This document shows, piece by piece, positions 7,211 to 15,066 of a DNA stretch of 19,096 nt. Both the position numbers and the translations under genes were made by a program. How positions within the stretch are numbered: the stretch's first letter is position 1; every line of letters starts with the position of its first letter. The notes under the pieces are model-generated. The model was not told where the DNA came from, ran no database searches, and worked only from the letters and a program-made list of their open reading frames with translations. Source of the stretch: Acidobacteriaceae bacterium (lineage in GTDB: Bacteria; Acidobacteriota; Terriglobia; Terriglobales; Acidobacteriaceae); NCBI GenBank assembly GCA_003168235.1, contig PMSZ01000565.1, positions 1 to 19,096 on the forward strand, written 5' to 3'.

Positions 7211-8920
7211 ATGCTTGATCTCCGTCAATATGCCAGCCTCGGCGCGGCGCTTTCGGCTGCGCTCGAACGTTGGCCCAATGAAACCTGCCTGATTGAGGCT
7301 GATCGCGACCGCGAAAAGGTCCGGCTCACCTACTCTGACTTCAAAGAAATGGCACGCCCGCTCACCCGCGCTCTCGAAGACGCCGACTTCGAGGCGGGTG
7401 ATCGCGCCGCGATCATCATGACGAATCAGTCGAAGTGGCTGATTTCGGCATACTCGATTTTCTTCTGCGGTGGAGTATTGGTTCCGCTGGATTACAAACT
7501 ATCGGCGGCAGAGCATTTGCAGTTGTTGGCGCACTCGGGCTCGCGGTTTCTGGTCGTCGAATACTATTTGTGGCGCGCGATCACCCAATCGCCACAGTTC
7601 GCGAACTTTTCAGTGGGGATTGTGCTAGTGACGGAAGCCCCGGCAGGCGCCGACTTGCGGGGCGCGCTGCGCTGGGAAGAATTCAAGAGAAAAGGCGAAC
7701 CCAAGTTTGTCGCGCGGCAGCGCGAAGACACGGCTTGCATCGTGTATTCGTCTGGAACGGGCGGGCGTCCGAAGGGATGCGTGCTCACGCACGACAGTTA
7801 TCTCGAACAGTGCACTTCGCTAACGGCGTGGTATCCATTTTGGCCGGGCATGCGCTACTTGAGCATTCTGCCGACCAACCACGCCATCGACTTTATGGTC
7901 GGGTTTATCGGGCCGTTCACTTGTGGCGCGTGCGTCGTTCATCTGCGAACCCTCCGTCCGGAATTTGTGCGTGATGCGTTCGTGCGCTATCGCATCAGTT
8001 ATGTAAGCCTCGTGCCGATGGTGCTCAAGAACCTGGAACGCGGACTGCGCGCGAAGTTTGACGAGCTGAAGCCGGCAAGACGCTGGATGCTGGAGCGGAT
8101 GGTTGCGCTAAACAAATCGCTGACGCGAAAACGTCCTCGAGTGAAACTCAGCAGGCGTTTGCTGCCGCAGGTGCATAAAGCATTTGGTGGAGAACTAAGG
8201 GCTTTGATTGTTGGTGGTGCATTTACCGATCCGTCAACGCTCCAGTTCTTTTACGACCTGGGAATTCCCGTGACGTGCGGCTATGGGCTGACGGAAGCTT
8301 GCACGGCGGTGACGCTCAACGATCTAAAGCCTTTTCGCGCCGATACTGTGGGCAAGCCATTGCCGGGGACCGAGGTGCGCGTGCTGAATCCGGATAGCGA
8401 CGGGATTGGAGAAGTTGCGGTGCGGAGCCGCGCGGTGATGTCGCATTATCTGGACGATCCAGAGCAGACAGCGCTGACGATCGTTGAAGGCTGGCTGCTG
8501 ACGGGCGACCAGGGCCGTTTGGAAGCACACGGACATTTGCAGCTGGTGGGGCGCAAGAAAAATATGATCGTCACCGCGGGCGGGAAGAACGTCGATAAAG
8601 AGGATATCGAGGCTGAATTTGACGGACTGCCGGTGAAGGAATTCTGCGTGTTTGCGGCGAATTATTTGTGGCCGCAGAAAACGCTTGGCAACGAGAGTGC
8701 GGTGCTGGTCGCGCGGCTGGAGCAGAATCAGCAGCTCGACGATCGCCTGCGCAAAGAGATAGTGGCGCGGAACCGTCGACTGCCGGATTTCAAACGAGTA
8801 GCGGGATATGTGGTGTGGGAGAAAGATTTTCCGCGAACCGCATCGCTCAAAATCAAGCGCTGCGATTTGGCCACCGAGATTGGGACGGGGGCGACGCGCG
8901 AATCTATTGCGGAAATCTGA
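7211..8920 (+). CDS. AMP-dependent acyl synthetase/ligase (second ANL enzyme)
   Basis: This 569-residue adenylate-forming enzyme resembles long-chain acyl-CoA synthetases or fatty acyl-AMP ligases. Seen motifs: A3 loop YSSGTGGRPKG (179-189), in which the usual second Ser/Thr is glycine; LRALIVGGAF where the family commonly has GSAP; YGLTEA (358-363); TGDQG; GRKKNMIVTAGGKNVDKEDIE (A8, with the common proline replaced by lysine); and A10 SLKIKR (545-550) with K547 at the catalytic-lysine position but leucine replacing the usual glycine. Core catalytic residues appear present, so it is likely active but divergent from the first ligase. It lies 140 bp after the ACP gene and 31 bp before a lipid kinase gene. 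Loading of the ACP or making an acyl-CoA for a lipid acceptor are both reasonable; the sequence does not decide. Confidence 0.87.
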   Translation: MLDLRQYASLGAALSAALERWPNETCLIEADRDREKVRLTYSDFKEMARPLTRALEDADFEAGDRAAIIMTNQSKWLISAYSIFFCGGVLVPLDYKLSAAEHLQLLAHSGSRFLVVEYYLWRAITQSPQFANFSVGIVLVTEAPAGADLRGALRWEEFKRKGEPKFVARQREDTACIVYSSGTGGRPKGCVLTHDSYLEQCTSLTAWYPFWPGMRYLSILPTNHAIDFMVGFIGPFTCGACVVHLRTLRPEFVRDAFVRYRISYVSLVPMVLKNLERGLRAKFDELKPARRWMLERMVALNKSLTRKRPRVKLSRRLLPQVHKAFGGELRALIVGGAFTDPSTLQFFYDLGIPVTCGYGLTEACTAVTLNDLKPFRADTVGKPLPGTEVRVLNPDSDGIGEVAVRSRAVMSHYLDDPEQTALTIVEGWLLTGDQGRLEAHGHLQLVGRKKNMIVTAGGKNVDKEDIEAEFDGLPVKEFCVFAANYLWPQKTLGNESAVLVARLEQNQQLDDRLRKEIVARNRRLPDFKRVAGYVVWEKDFPRTASLKIKRCDLATEIGTGATRESIAEI

Positions 8921-8951
8921 GCCGCACAGAGACGCCCTTGAGATCTTACCT

Positions 8952-9896
8952 GTGAACGAAACTTTTCTCGCGATCATCAATCCGGCCGCTGGTGGAGGGC
9001 GTTGCGGCGAACGGGTGGGAAAGGCGCTGGACCGGCTGCGAACTTCAGGAATTGCACTGGAGACTGCAAGAACTTCCGCCGCAGGCGAAGCCACCAAGAT
9101 TGCCCGTGATGCGTATAACCGGGGCTATCGTAAATTTCTGGCGGTCGGCGGGGATGGGACTTCCTATGAGATCGTCAACGGGTTATTCACTCGGAACGAG
9201 CCGCAAGGGGTTTCAAATGACGAGTCGCAGATTCCGACGCTAGGATTTCTGCCGCTGGGTACGGGCAATTCGTTTCTTCGGGATTTCGTCGAGGGAACTT
9301 CGGGCGAGCATCAAGACGGCCTTGAACATGCCATGCGGGCGCTCGAGACGCGGCGTTCGCGGCCCTGCGATGTATTGCGGCTTACGCATCGCGACGGCGT
9401 GATCCACTACACGAATCTGCTGAGCGTAGGGTTTGCGGCGAATGTGGCGGCACTGCGCCATCGGCGGTTTCAAGGCTTGGGACAATTCGGGTATCTGCTG
9501 TCTATTTTTCTCTGTCTGGCGCGTCTCGAGCGGCGGCCGTTTCCGGTGCGGTTCGACGATCAGCGCAAGTTCGATTCGCGCCCCTGCTTGTTTCTGACAT
9601 TTAACAACAGCAAGTTTACGGGCGGCACCATGATGATCGCTCCCGATGCCGCCACCGACGACGGATTGATCGAGTACGTGCGATGGGGGCCAATTGGGCG
9701 ACTCGGGTTGATCCGCAATTTGGCGACGCTTTACGACGGCACGCATACGCGGCATCCGCTGGCGGAGCATCACGCGGTGCGACGTGTCGAATTCCAACTC
9801 GACGGCCCGGTAGATGTAATGATCGATGGCGAGGTACTGACGCTGGACTGCCGGACTATCGACGTCCTGCCAGCGGCGCTGCGGGTGGTGGTCTAA
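8952..9896 (+). CDS. YegS/DagK-type lipid kinase (diacylglycerol kinase catalytic family)
   Basis: The product is a 314-residue member of the DAGK/sphingosine kinase/YegS family, which phosphorylates the hydroxyl of a lipid such as diacylglycerol using ATP. Motifs read in order: IINPAAGGG (8-16), VGGDGTSYE (65-73) as the nucleotide loop, and LGTGNSFLRD (102-111), where NSF replaces the commoner NDF. A C-terminal beta domain with GGTMMIAPDA and the DGLIEYV segment follows, then VDVMIDGE. The GTG at 8952 is chosen because NETFLAIINP begins there exactly as the family does; the only upstream in-frame ATG (8808) would lie deep inside the previous gene. The gap to the second ligase is 31 bp, so it probably belongs to the same operon and may phosphorylate a lipid made by it. 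Substrate is not predictable. Confidence 0.88.
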   Translation: MNETFLAIINPAAGGGRCGERVGKALDRLRTSGIALETARTSAAGEATKIARDAYNRGYRKFLAVGGDGTSYEIVNGLFTRNEPQGVSNDESQIPTLGFLPLGTGNSFLRDFVEGTSGEHQDGLEHAMRALETRRSRPCDVLRLTHRDGVIHYTNLLSVGFAANVAALRHRRFQGLGQFGYLLSIFLCLARLERRPFPVRFDDQRKFDSRPCLFLTFNNSKFTGGTMMIAPDAATDDGLIEYVRWGPIGRLGLIRNLATLYDGTHTRHPLAEHHAVRRVEFQLDGPVDVMIDGEVLTLDCRTIDVLPAALRVVV

Positions 9897-9947
9897 TAAA
9901 TTTTCATAGAGATGCCGCTTGCCGCGTCTCGCACTGCGTTGCAAGAA

Positions 9948-9967
9948 AGACGGCGCAAGCTCCGTCT
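9948..9967 (+). terminator. Hairpin at the end of the acyl/lipid operon
   Basis: AGACGG (9948-9953) pairs with CCGTCT (9962-9967), extended inside by GC/GC after one mismatch, with an AA loop. There is no U-run after it, so it is a weak intrinsic terminator at best. It separates the lipid kinase from the thioredoxin gene. Confidence 0.4.
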
Positions 9968-9977
9968 CTTCTCATGA

Positions 9978-9983
9978 TATAAA
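9978..9983 (+). promoter_or_regulatory. Candidate -10 element of a leaderless thioredoxin transcript
   Basis: TATAAA lies exactly 6 nt before the ATG at 9990 and there is no ribosome-binding site. The expected transcription start would fall on or next to the ATG. No good -35 was found at the normal spacing. Confidence 0.35.
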
Positions 9984-9989
9984 AACTTC

Positions 9990-10421
9990 ATGTCACAGGT
10001 GCGAAGAGAACGGCAAAAGGAACGACAGGGAATCAGCACATCCAAACGCGATTGGGGGCGCATTGCGATCTACGTGGTGCTGGTTGTCGCCGCGTTCGGA
10101 GCGGCCTACTATCTCGGCAATCGGAGCCGGCACAAGCATGACGCGTTTGCGCGGTGTCTGACGGATCGCGGCGTGAAGATGTTTGGCGCGTACTGGTGTC
10201 CGCATTGCGTGGAACAAAAAGAAAAATTCGAGGCGTCGTTCGAGTATGCGCCTTATGTGGAATGCGGTATCAAGGGTGATCCGCGTGGCGTGGCGCAGGT
10301 TTGCAAAGATGCAGGAATCAAACATTATCCTACCTGGCAGTTTCCGCCCACCGGAGAGCGAGTGGAACGCATTTTCACGTTAGAAGAATTGAGCGACCGC
10401 ACGGGTTGTCCGCTGCCGTGA
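9990..10421 (+). CDS. Membrane-anchored thioredoxin-like protein (CPHC), VKOR partner
   Basis: This 143-residue protein has a short basic N-terminus, one membrane segment (about 24-42) and an extracytoplasmic thioredoxin-like domain. The active site is C70-P-H-C73 in GAYWCPHC, and the cis-proline is in HYPTW (P114). The run FARCLTDRGVKMFGAYWCPHC is strikingly like the thioredoxin half of the fused VKOR-Trx proteins of cyanobacteria and plants (LTO1). Extra cysteines C56, C92, C105 and C140 are also present, some of which match that family. The adjacent downstream VKOR gene strongly supports a disulfide-forming role: this protein would oxidise client proteins and be re-oxidised by VKOR. DsbA-like function is inferred from the family and context. 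The start has no Shine-Dalgarno. Confidence 0.9.
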   Translation: MSQVRRERQKERQGISTSKRDWGRIAIYVVLVVAAFGAAYYLGNRSRHKHDAFARCLTDRGVKMFGAYWCPHCVEQKEKFEASFEYAPYVECGIKGDPRGVAQVCKDAGIKHYPTWQFPPTGERVERIFTLEELSDRTGCPLP

Positions 10422-10447
10422 CCATTACGTCGAAAACACGAACAACA

Positions 10448-10873
10448 ATGACCAGTTCTACGCAGCGTCTGATGAGTCTGATCGCAATTCTCGCCGTGTG
10501 CGGAATCGCCGTGTCGGCTGAGTCGCTACAGCGTCATTATGCGACGTCGAAGACAGAGTTCTGCGATGTCGGGCAGGCATTCAATTGCGACATCGTCAAT
10601 CGCAGCGAATACTCTTCGATCTTCGGTATTCCGGTCGCGCTGATTGGAATGCTGGGGTACGGCAGTCTGGCGGGATTGGCAACAGCGTATCGTGAGCGGC
10701 GTGAGACTCCGGCCATGCTCTTCGGCGCCGCCGCTACGGGCCTCGCGTTTGCTCTGTATCTTACCTACATCGAGGCGCACGTTTTGGGAATCTATTGCAT
10801 ATTGTGCTTGAGTTCGCTGCTGTTGATCGCGACCTCTACGATCCTAGCTGCGGTGGTTTGGTGGAGGAGCTAG
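10448..10873 (+). CDS. Vitamin K epoxide reductase (VKOR) family membrane oxidoreductase
   Basis: This 141-residue protein has four predicted membrane helices and carries the VKOR cysteine set: loop cysteines C39 and C47 in FCDVGQAFNCDIV, the conserved NRSEYSSIFGIP segment (51-62), and the quinone-side pair C117-I-L-C120 in IYCILC. Bacterial VKOR transfers electrons from a thioredoxin-like partner to quinone and so does the job of DsbB. The cognate thioredoxin is the gene directly upstream. The ATG at 10448 is used here, but an in-frame GTG at 10418 overlaps the upstream stop (GTGA) and would add 10 residues and couple translation. No Shine-Dalgarno marks either. Length is normal for a stand-alone VKOR domain. 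Family call is firm. Confidence 0.92.
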   Translation: MTSSTQRLMSLIAILAVCGIAVSAESLQRHYATSKTEFCDVGQAFNCDIVNRSEYSSIFGIPVALIGMLGYGSLAGLATAYRERRETPAMLFGAAATGLAFALYLTYIEAHVLGIYCILCLSSLLLIATSTILAAVVWWRS

Positions 10874-10923
10874 TTTCCAATGCCGAACCGCGTGCTCGGA
10901 CGTTTCTCTGAAAAATCGAAACC

Positions 10924-10932
10924 TGCAATAAT
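10924..10932 (+). promoter_or_regulatory. Candidate extended -10 promoter of the esterase gene
   Basis: TGC-AATAAT fits an extended -10 (TGn plus 5 of 6 bases of TATAAT). The start of transcription would lie a few bases before the ATG at 10945. There is no clear Shine-Dalgarno in this 71-bp gap. Confidence 0.35.
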
Positions 10933-10944
10933 CTGTTTCACTTC

Positions 10945-11772
10945 ATGCCCCCACGCAAAACTCGAAAACTGAGCTCTGTCGCTGCCTTGCCGGTTTCTAG
11001 CGGCAACCTGTGGTTGCATGAACTCAGCAGCCGAATCTTCGGGAACACGCGCCTGTTGCGGGTTTGGCTGCCTCCCGATTACGACGGTTGGGGCGACACG
11101 CGTTATCCCGTGCTTTACCTGAACGACGGCCAGAACCTGTTCGGTCCGGCGACAGCTTTCGCCGGCGTGGATTGGCAGGTGGGCGAGACGGCGACGCGGT
11201 TGATCGCCGAAGAGAAAATTCGGCCGCTCATCATCGTCGGCATTGACAACACAAAGAACCGGGCTAGCGAATACATTCCCTATAAGTCGAAAGATCCGAA
11301 AGTGCTGAATGCGAAGGGGGATTGTTACCCCGATTTTCTGCAGCGCGAAGTCATGCCGCTGATCGAGGAGCGTTATGCAGTATTGAGAGGGTCGGCGAAT
11401 ACGGGACTTGGCGGCTCCTCGCTGGGCGGGCTGATTACGCTCTACACGCAGCTGGCAGCACCGGGAGTCTTTGGACGGCTGCTGATCGAGAGCCCGTCGC
11501 TATTCGTAGCGAATGGGAAAATTCTAAAACAAAGCGCCCGACTCCGTAATTGGCCGCAGCGCATCTATCTCGGCGTGGGAACCCATGAAGTAGGGAACGC
11601 CGACAAGGATGCGAAGACGGTCGACGATGTCCGCGAATTGGAATCGATTTTGCGCTTGGCTGGACTCGACGATCAGCGACTGAAGGTCCTTGTCGAAGAA
11701 AGCGCTGCGCATAATGAAGCCGCGTGGGCGGCGCGATTTCCCGAGGCGCTGGAGTTTCTGTTTTCGCATTGA
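10945..11772 (+). CDS. Putative esterase, enterochelin-esterase/esterase D-like alpha/beta hydrolase
   Basis: This 275-residue alpha/beta hydrolase belongs to the family of enterochelin esterase-like and Ig-fold-lacking putative esterases (COG2382/COG2819-type). LRVWLPPDYD and YPVLYLNDGQNLF (about 38-66) are the typical family opening. The nucleophile elbow is GGSSLGG with S159. A likely catalytic histidine is H256 in AAHNEAAW, and the acid is probably in the 219-228 region (NADKDAKTVDD). No signal peptide is seen: the N-terminus is basic and short of hydrophobic residues, so a cytoplasmic location is likely. Known relatives hydrolyse siderophore esters, S-formylglutathione or small acyl esters; the substrate here cannot be told. 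It stands alone between the VKOR gene and the Asp-box gene, both separated by short gaps with possible promoters. Confidence 0.85.
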   Translation: MPPRKTRKLSSVAALPVSSGNLWLHELSSRIFGNTRLLRVWLPPDYDGWGDTRYPVLYLNDGQNLFGPATAFAGVDWQVGETATRLIAEEKIRPLIIVGIDNTKNRASEYIPYKSKDPKVLNAKGDCYPDFLQREVMPLIEERYAVLRGSANTGLGGSSLGGLITLYTQLAAPGVFGRLLIESPSLFVANGKILKQSARLRNWPQRIYLGVGTHEVGNADKDAKTVDDVRELESILRLAGLDDQRLKVLVEESAAHNEAAWAARFPEALEFLFSH

Positions 11773-11786
11773 TGACAATTGATGAC
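11768..11786 (+). repeat. Tandem duplication over the esterase stop codon
   Basis: ATTGATGAC occurs twice in a 10-bp period (11768-11776 and 11778-11786). The unit contains the esterase TGA stop, so the duplication creates a second TGA just downstream. It is short and may be chance or replication slippage. Confidence 0.4.
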
Positions 11787-11809
11787 GGATACTAGCCGTA
11801 CCGATGGGT

Positions 11810-11818
11810 TATGATAAT
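11810..11818 (+). promoter_or_regulatory. Candidate -10 region for the Asp-box protein gene
   Basis: TATGATAAT holds two overlapping -10-like hexamers (TATGAT and GATAAT, each 5 of 6). A leader of about 35 nt would follow, ending in a G-run at 11848-11853, 5 nt before the ATG at 11859, that can serve as ribosome-binding site. A matching -35 was not found. Confidence 0.35.
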
Positions 11819-11858
11819 CGGTCTTCTACTACTCAGTATCGTCGTTCGGGGGGAATCC

Positions 11859-14800
11859 ATGAAGTTTCGCAACTTGTTGGGCTGGTGTGTTCTGTTGCAG
11901 GTGTTGGCGCTTTTCGCGGCTGCACAGCCGTATGACGAAACCCAGTTCAAGGGAATGAAGTGGCGCGACATTGGCCCGTATCGCGGCGGCCGCGTGCTCG
12001 CCGTCACCGGAGTTATTGGCAGTCCCTTCACTTATTATTTCGGCGGCGTAGCCGGCGGCGTTTGGCGAACAACCGATGGCGGCGTGAGCTGGCAATCGAT
12101 TTCCGACCAGAACATGATTTCGTCGATCGGTGCCATCGCCGTTTCGGAATCGAATCCGAGTGTAATTTATGTGGGAACGGGCGAGTCTTGTTTGCGCGGC
12201 AACATTTCCTATGGCGACGGAATGTACAAGACGACCGACGGCGGAAAGACCTGGCAGCACATCGGCCTGAATGATACACAGCACATCGCTCGCGTTTGGA
12301 TCGATCCGCGCAACTCCGATCACGTTCTGGTCGCGGCTCTGGGCCATGCTTACGGACCGAATGCCGATCGCGGCGTTTATCGCACGACCGACGGCGGCAA
12401 GACATGGGACAAGATTCTTTACAAGGACGACAAGTCGGGCGCAATCGACATCGCGGTTGATCCGCACAACCCGAACATTGTTTTCGCCGCGCTGTATCAG
12501 ATCCAGCGGTCGCCGTGGGGTTTGGAAAGCGGAGGCCCGGGCAGCGGATTGTACCGCTCGATTGACGGCGGAAATACCTGGAAGCACCTCGAAGGCAAAG
12601 GTGTACCCGAAGGCATTCTGGGCCGCATCGGAGTGAGCGTTTCGGGTGCCGACTCGAATCGCATTTATGCGTTGATCGAGTCGAAAGAAAGCGGACTCTA
12701 TCGTTCCGATGACGGCGGCGAAACCTGGTCGCGCGTCAACGATGATCAGCGGCTCACCCAGCGCGCCTGGTACTTTACGCATATCTTTGCCGATCCCAAG
12801 AGCGCGGACACGGTCTACATGCTCAACACCGGTATGTTCCGCTCGACCGATGGAGGCAAGACGCTGAATCTTTTGCCGGCTCCGCATGGCGATCACCACG
12901 GATTCTGGATCGATCCGCAGAACCCGAATCGCATGATCAACGGTAATGACGGCGGGGCGACGATCTCGGTCGATGGCGGCAAGAGCTGGTCCACGCAATA
13001 CAACCAGCCGACGGCGCAGTTTTATCACGTGGCGGCGGACAACGATTTTCTTTACAAGGTCTACGGCGCGCAGCAGGACAACTCGACCATCGGCATCCTT
13101 AGCCGCACCGATGATGGTTATATTGGGCGCCAACACTGGTTTGACGCGGGCGGCGGCGAAAGCGGCTACATTCAGCCCGATCCGCGGGACTCGAACATTA
13201 TTTACGCCGGTTCGGGAGGCGGTGCGGTGACGCGCCTGGATCGTCGCAGCAGCCAGGAGCAGGACATAACCGTTTGGCCGGAAGACAGCTCTGGCCACGG
13301 CGTTGGCGATTTGAAATATCGCTTGGGATGGACGCAGCCGATTTTGATTTCGCCGCACGACCCGAATGTGATTTACACCACTGCCGAGCGAGTTTTCAGG
13401 ACCACGGATGAAGGCAAAAGCTGGACGGCAATCAGTCCTGATCTAACGCGCAACGACAAGAGCAAACAAGTTTCTTCTGGCGGTGCGCTGACCAAGGACA
13501 ACACGTCAGTCGAGTATTACGACACAGTGTTCGCGATTGCAGAATCGCCGGTACAGAAAGATTTACTGTGGGCGGGGACCGACGACGGTTTGATCCACGT
13601 TTCGCGCGATGGTGGCAAGAACTGGTCCAACGTGACGCCCAAGGGCATTCCAGAGTGGAGCCTGGTCAGCATCATCGAAGCCTCGCCGTATGATGCGGGG
13701 ACAGCCTATGCTGCCGTCGACACGCACAAGCTCGACGATCTGCGCCCCTACATTTTCAAGACCACCGACTTTGGAAAAACCTGGACGAAGATCACGAATG
13801 GCATTCCAGATGGTGCCTACACTCATGCCGTGCGTGAAGACCCTGTCCGCAAGAATCTTTTGTATGCGGGCACGGAGACGGGAGTCTACGTTTCATTCGA
13901 CGGCGGAGGGAACTGGCAATCGTTGCGGCTGAATCTGCCCAACTCGCCGATCCATGACCTGATTGTGAAGAATGACGATCTGGTGGTGGCGACGCATGGA
14001 CGAGCTTTTTGGATTCTCGATGACCTCACTCCGCTGCGCGCCGCCGGTGCCGGGTCGGCTGAGCCTATGCTCTATAAGCCACGGCTGACTTACCGCATGC
14101 GCTGGCCGTTGTTTTTTGAGCGGCGCCAACCGGTGGGTGAGAATCCGCCGACTGGCGCAATTGTTTATTATTATTTGCCTGCCGCTCCGAAGGGAGTTGT
14201 GTCGCTCGAATTTCTGGACGCGTCAGGGAAGGTAGTGCGACGCTACTCGAACGAAGAAAAGAAGGAAGCGGAGACGCCGCCTGAGTGGCCCGATCAGACG
14301 CCGCCAGATGAGAAGATTCCAACCGACGTTGGCCTGAACCGCTTTGCATGGGATATGCGCGGCCAGGGGCCGACTCCGCTTGCGGGTGAGCCAGGAGCGG
14401 AAATCCGCAATCTTGGACCGATGGTGCCTCCGGGCGCCTACCAGGTGCGGCTGACAGCAGATGGAAAATCGTACACGGCTCCGCTGGAGTTGAAGCTGGA
14501 TCCGCGAGTGAAGGCGTCGATCGAAGATGCGCAGAAGCAGGTTGAGTTGGGTCGCAAGATTGTGGCGATGGTGTCGGCGATCCACGAAGCGGTGGGAACG
14601 ATCCGCGAAGTGCGCGTCGAAACTCGCGGGCTCAGCCGGCGTCTGGGAGACGAAACTTCCGGTAAGAACGCCGTGCTCGTTTCCGCGATGAAAGAGTTCG
14701 ACAAGAAGAGCTTTGCTCTGGAGTCACAGTTGCTTCAGGTGAACGCGAAGAGTTCCGAGTCGAACCTGAACTATCCGGTGTTGATCGACGAACGCTTGCA

Positions 14801-14996
14801 CTCGCTGCTATTCAGCGTTGACTCGGCCGACGCCGCGCCTACAAAGCAGCAATATGAGGTCGAGGAAGATCTGGAGAAAGAGGCGCAGCCGCTGCTGACA
14901 CAATATCGCGAGCTGATCTCGAAGGACCTGACGGCCTTGAACGACATGGTCAGCAAGCAGAATATTCCGGTGTTGTATGTACCGGCAGGGAAGTAG
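11859..14996 (+). CDS. Exported VPS10/sortilin-like Asp-box (BNR) beta-propeller protein
   Basis: The product is 1045 residues. It has an N-terminal signal peptide (KFRNLLGWC then a hydrophobic run, cut around residue 22) and opens its mature part with KGMKWRDIGPYRGGR, typical of the 'glycosyl hydrolase / sortilin-like' proteins common in Acidobacteriota and Bacteroidota. About eleven Asp-box motifs of the form S/T-x-D-G-G-x-x-W are visible at roughly 69, 123, 174, 232, 281, 327, 369, 512, 580, 633 and 677, which implies one or two multi-bladed propellers. The part after about 715 has no Asp boxes: a beta-sandwich-like stretch is followed by a helical C-terminal region (about 880-1040). I cannot assign an enzyme activity; Asp boxes are structural. 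The start at 11859 is preferred over ATG 11811 because of the signal peptide and G-rich ribosome-binding site. Confidence 0.9.
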   Translation: MKFRNLLGWCVLLQVLALFAAAQPYDETQFKGMKWRDIGPYRGGRVLAVTGVIGSPFTYYFGGVAGGVWRTTDGGVSWQSISDQNMISSIGAIAVSESNPSVIYVGTGESCLRGNISYGDGMYKTTDGGKTWQHIGLNDTQHIARVWIDPRNSDHVLVAALGHAYGPNADRGVYRTTDGGKTWDKILYKDDKSGAIDIAVDPHNPNIVFAALYQIQRSPWGLESGGPGSGLYRSIDGGNTWKHLEGKGVPEGILGRIGVSVSGADSNRIYALIESKESGLYRSDDGGETWSRVNDDQRLTQRAWYFTHIFADPKSADTVYMLNTGMFRSTDGGKTLNLLPAPHGDHHGFWIDPQNPNRMINGNDGGATISVDGGKSWSTQYNQPTAQFYHVAADNDFLYKVYGAQQDNSTIGILSRTDDGYIGRQHWFDAGGGESGYIQPDPRDSNIIYAGSGGGAVTRLDRRSSQEQDITVWPEDSSGHGVGDLKYRLGWTQPILISPHDPNVIYTTAERVFRTTDEGKSWTAISPDLTRNDKSKQVSSGGALTKDNTSVEYYDTVFAIAESPVQKDLLWAGTDDGLIHVSRDGGKNWSNVTPKGIPEWSLVSIIEASPYDAGTAYAAVDTHKLDDLRPYIFKTTDFGKTWTKITNGIPDGAYTHAVREDPVRKNLLYAGTETGVYVSFDGGGNWQSLRLNLPNSPIHDLIVKNDDLVVATHGRAFWILDDLTPLRAAGAGSAEPMLYKPRLTYRMRWPLFFERRQPVGENPPTGAIVYYYLPAAPKGVVSLEFLDASGKVVRRYSNEEKKEAETPPEWPDQTPPDEKIPTDVGLNRFAWDMRGQGPTPLAGEPGAEIRNLGPMVPPGAYQVRLTADGKSYTAPLELKLDPRVKASIEDAQKQVELGRKIVAMVSAIHEAVGTIREVRVETRGLSRRLGDETSGKNAVLVSAMKEFDKKSFALESQLLQVNAKSSESNLNYPVLIDERLHSLLFSVDSADAAPTKQQYEVEEDLEKEAQPLLTQYRELISKDLTALNDMVSKQNIPVLYVPAGK

Positions 14997-15066
14997 CATG
15001 CGGATCGCTAAACTTGAAAAATGCTGGCCGCGGCGCACGCGGAGAGATGGGACAAATCCCGTGTCT

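Noticed and set aside
6822..8920. A polyketide or non-ribosomal peptide cluster
   Set aside because: There is only a free ACP and stand-alone ligases; no ketosynthase, acyltransferase, condensation or thioesterase domain is encoded.
11829..13358. 509-codon open frame on the minus strand
   Set aside because: It is antisense to the Asp-box gene. Its length follows from GC-rich codon use and the repeated Asp-box codons; its own sequence is low in recognisable motifs.
12060..13920. Regularly spaced similar sequences that could suggest a repeat array or CRISPR
   Set aside because: They are Asp-box codons inside one long coding frame, degenerate in DNA and unevenly spaced.
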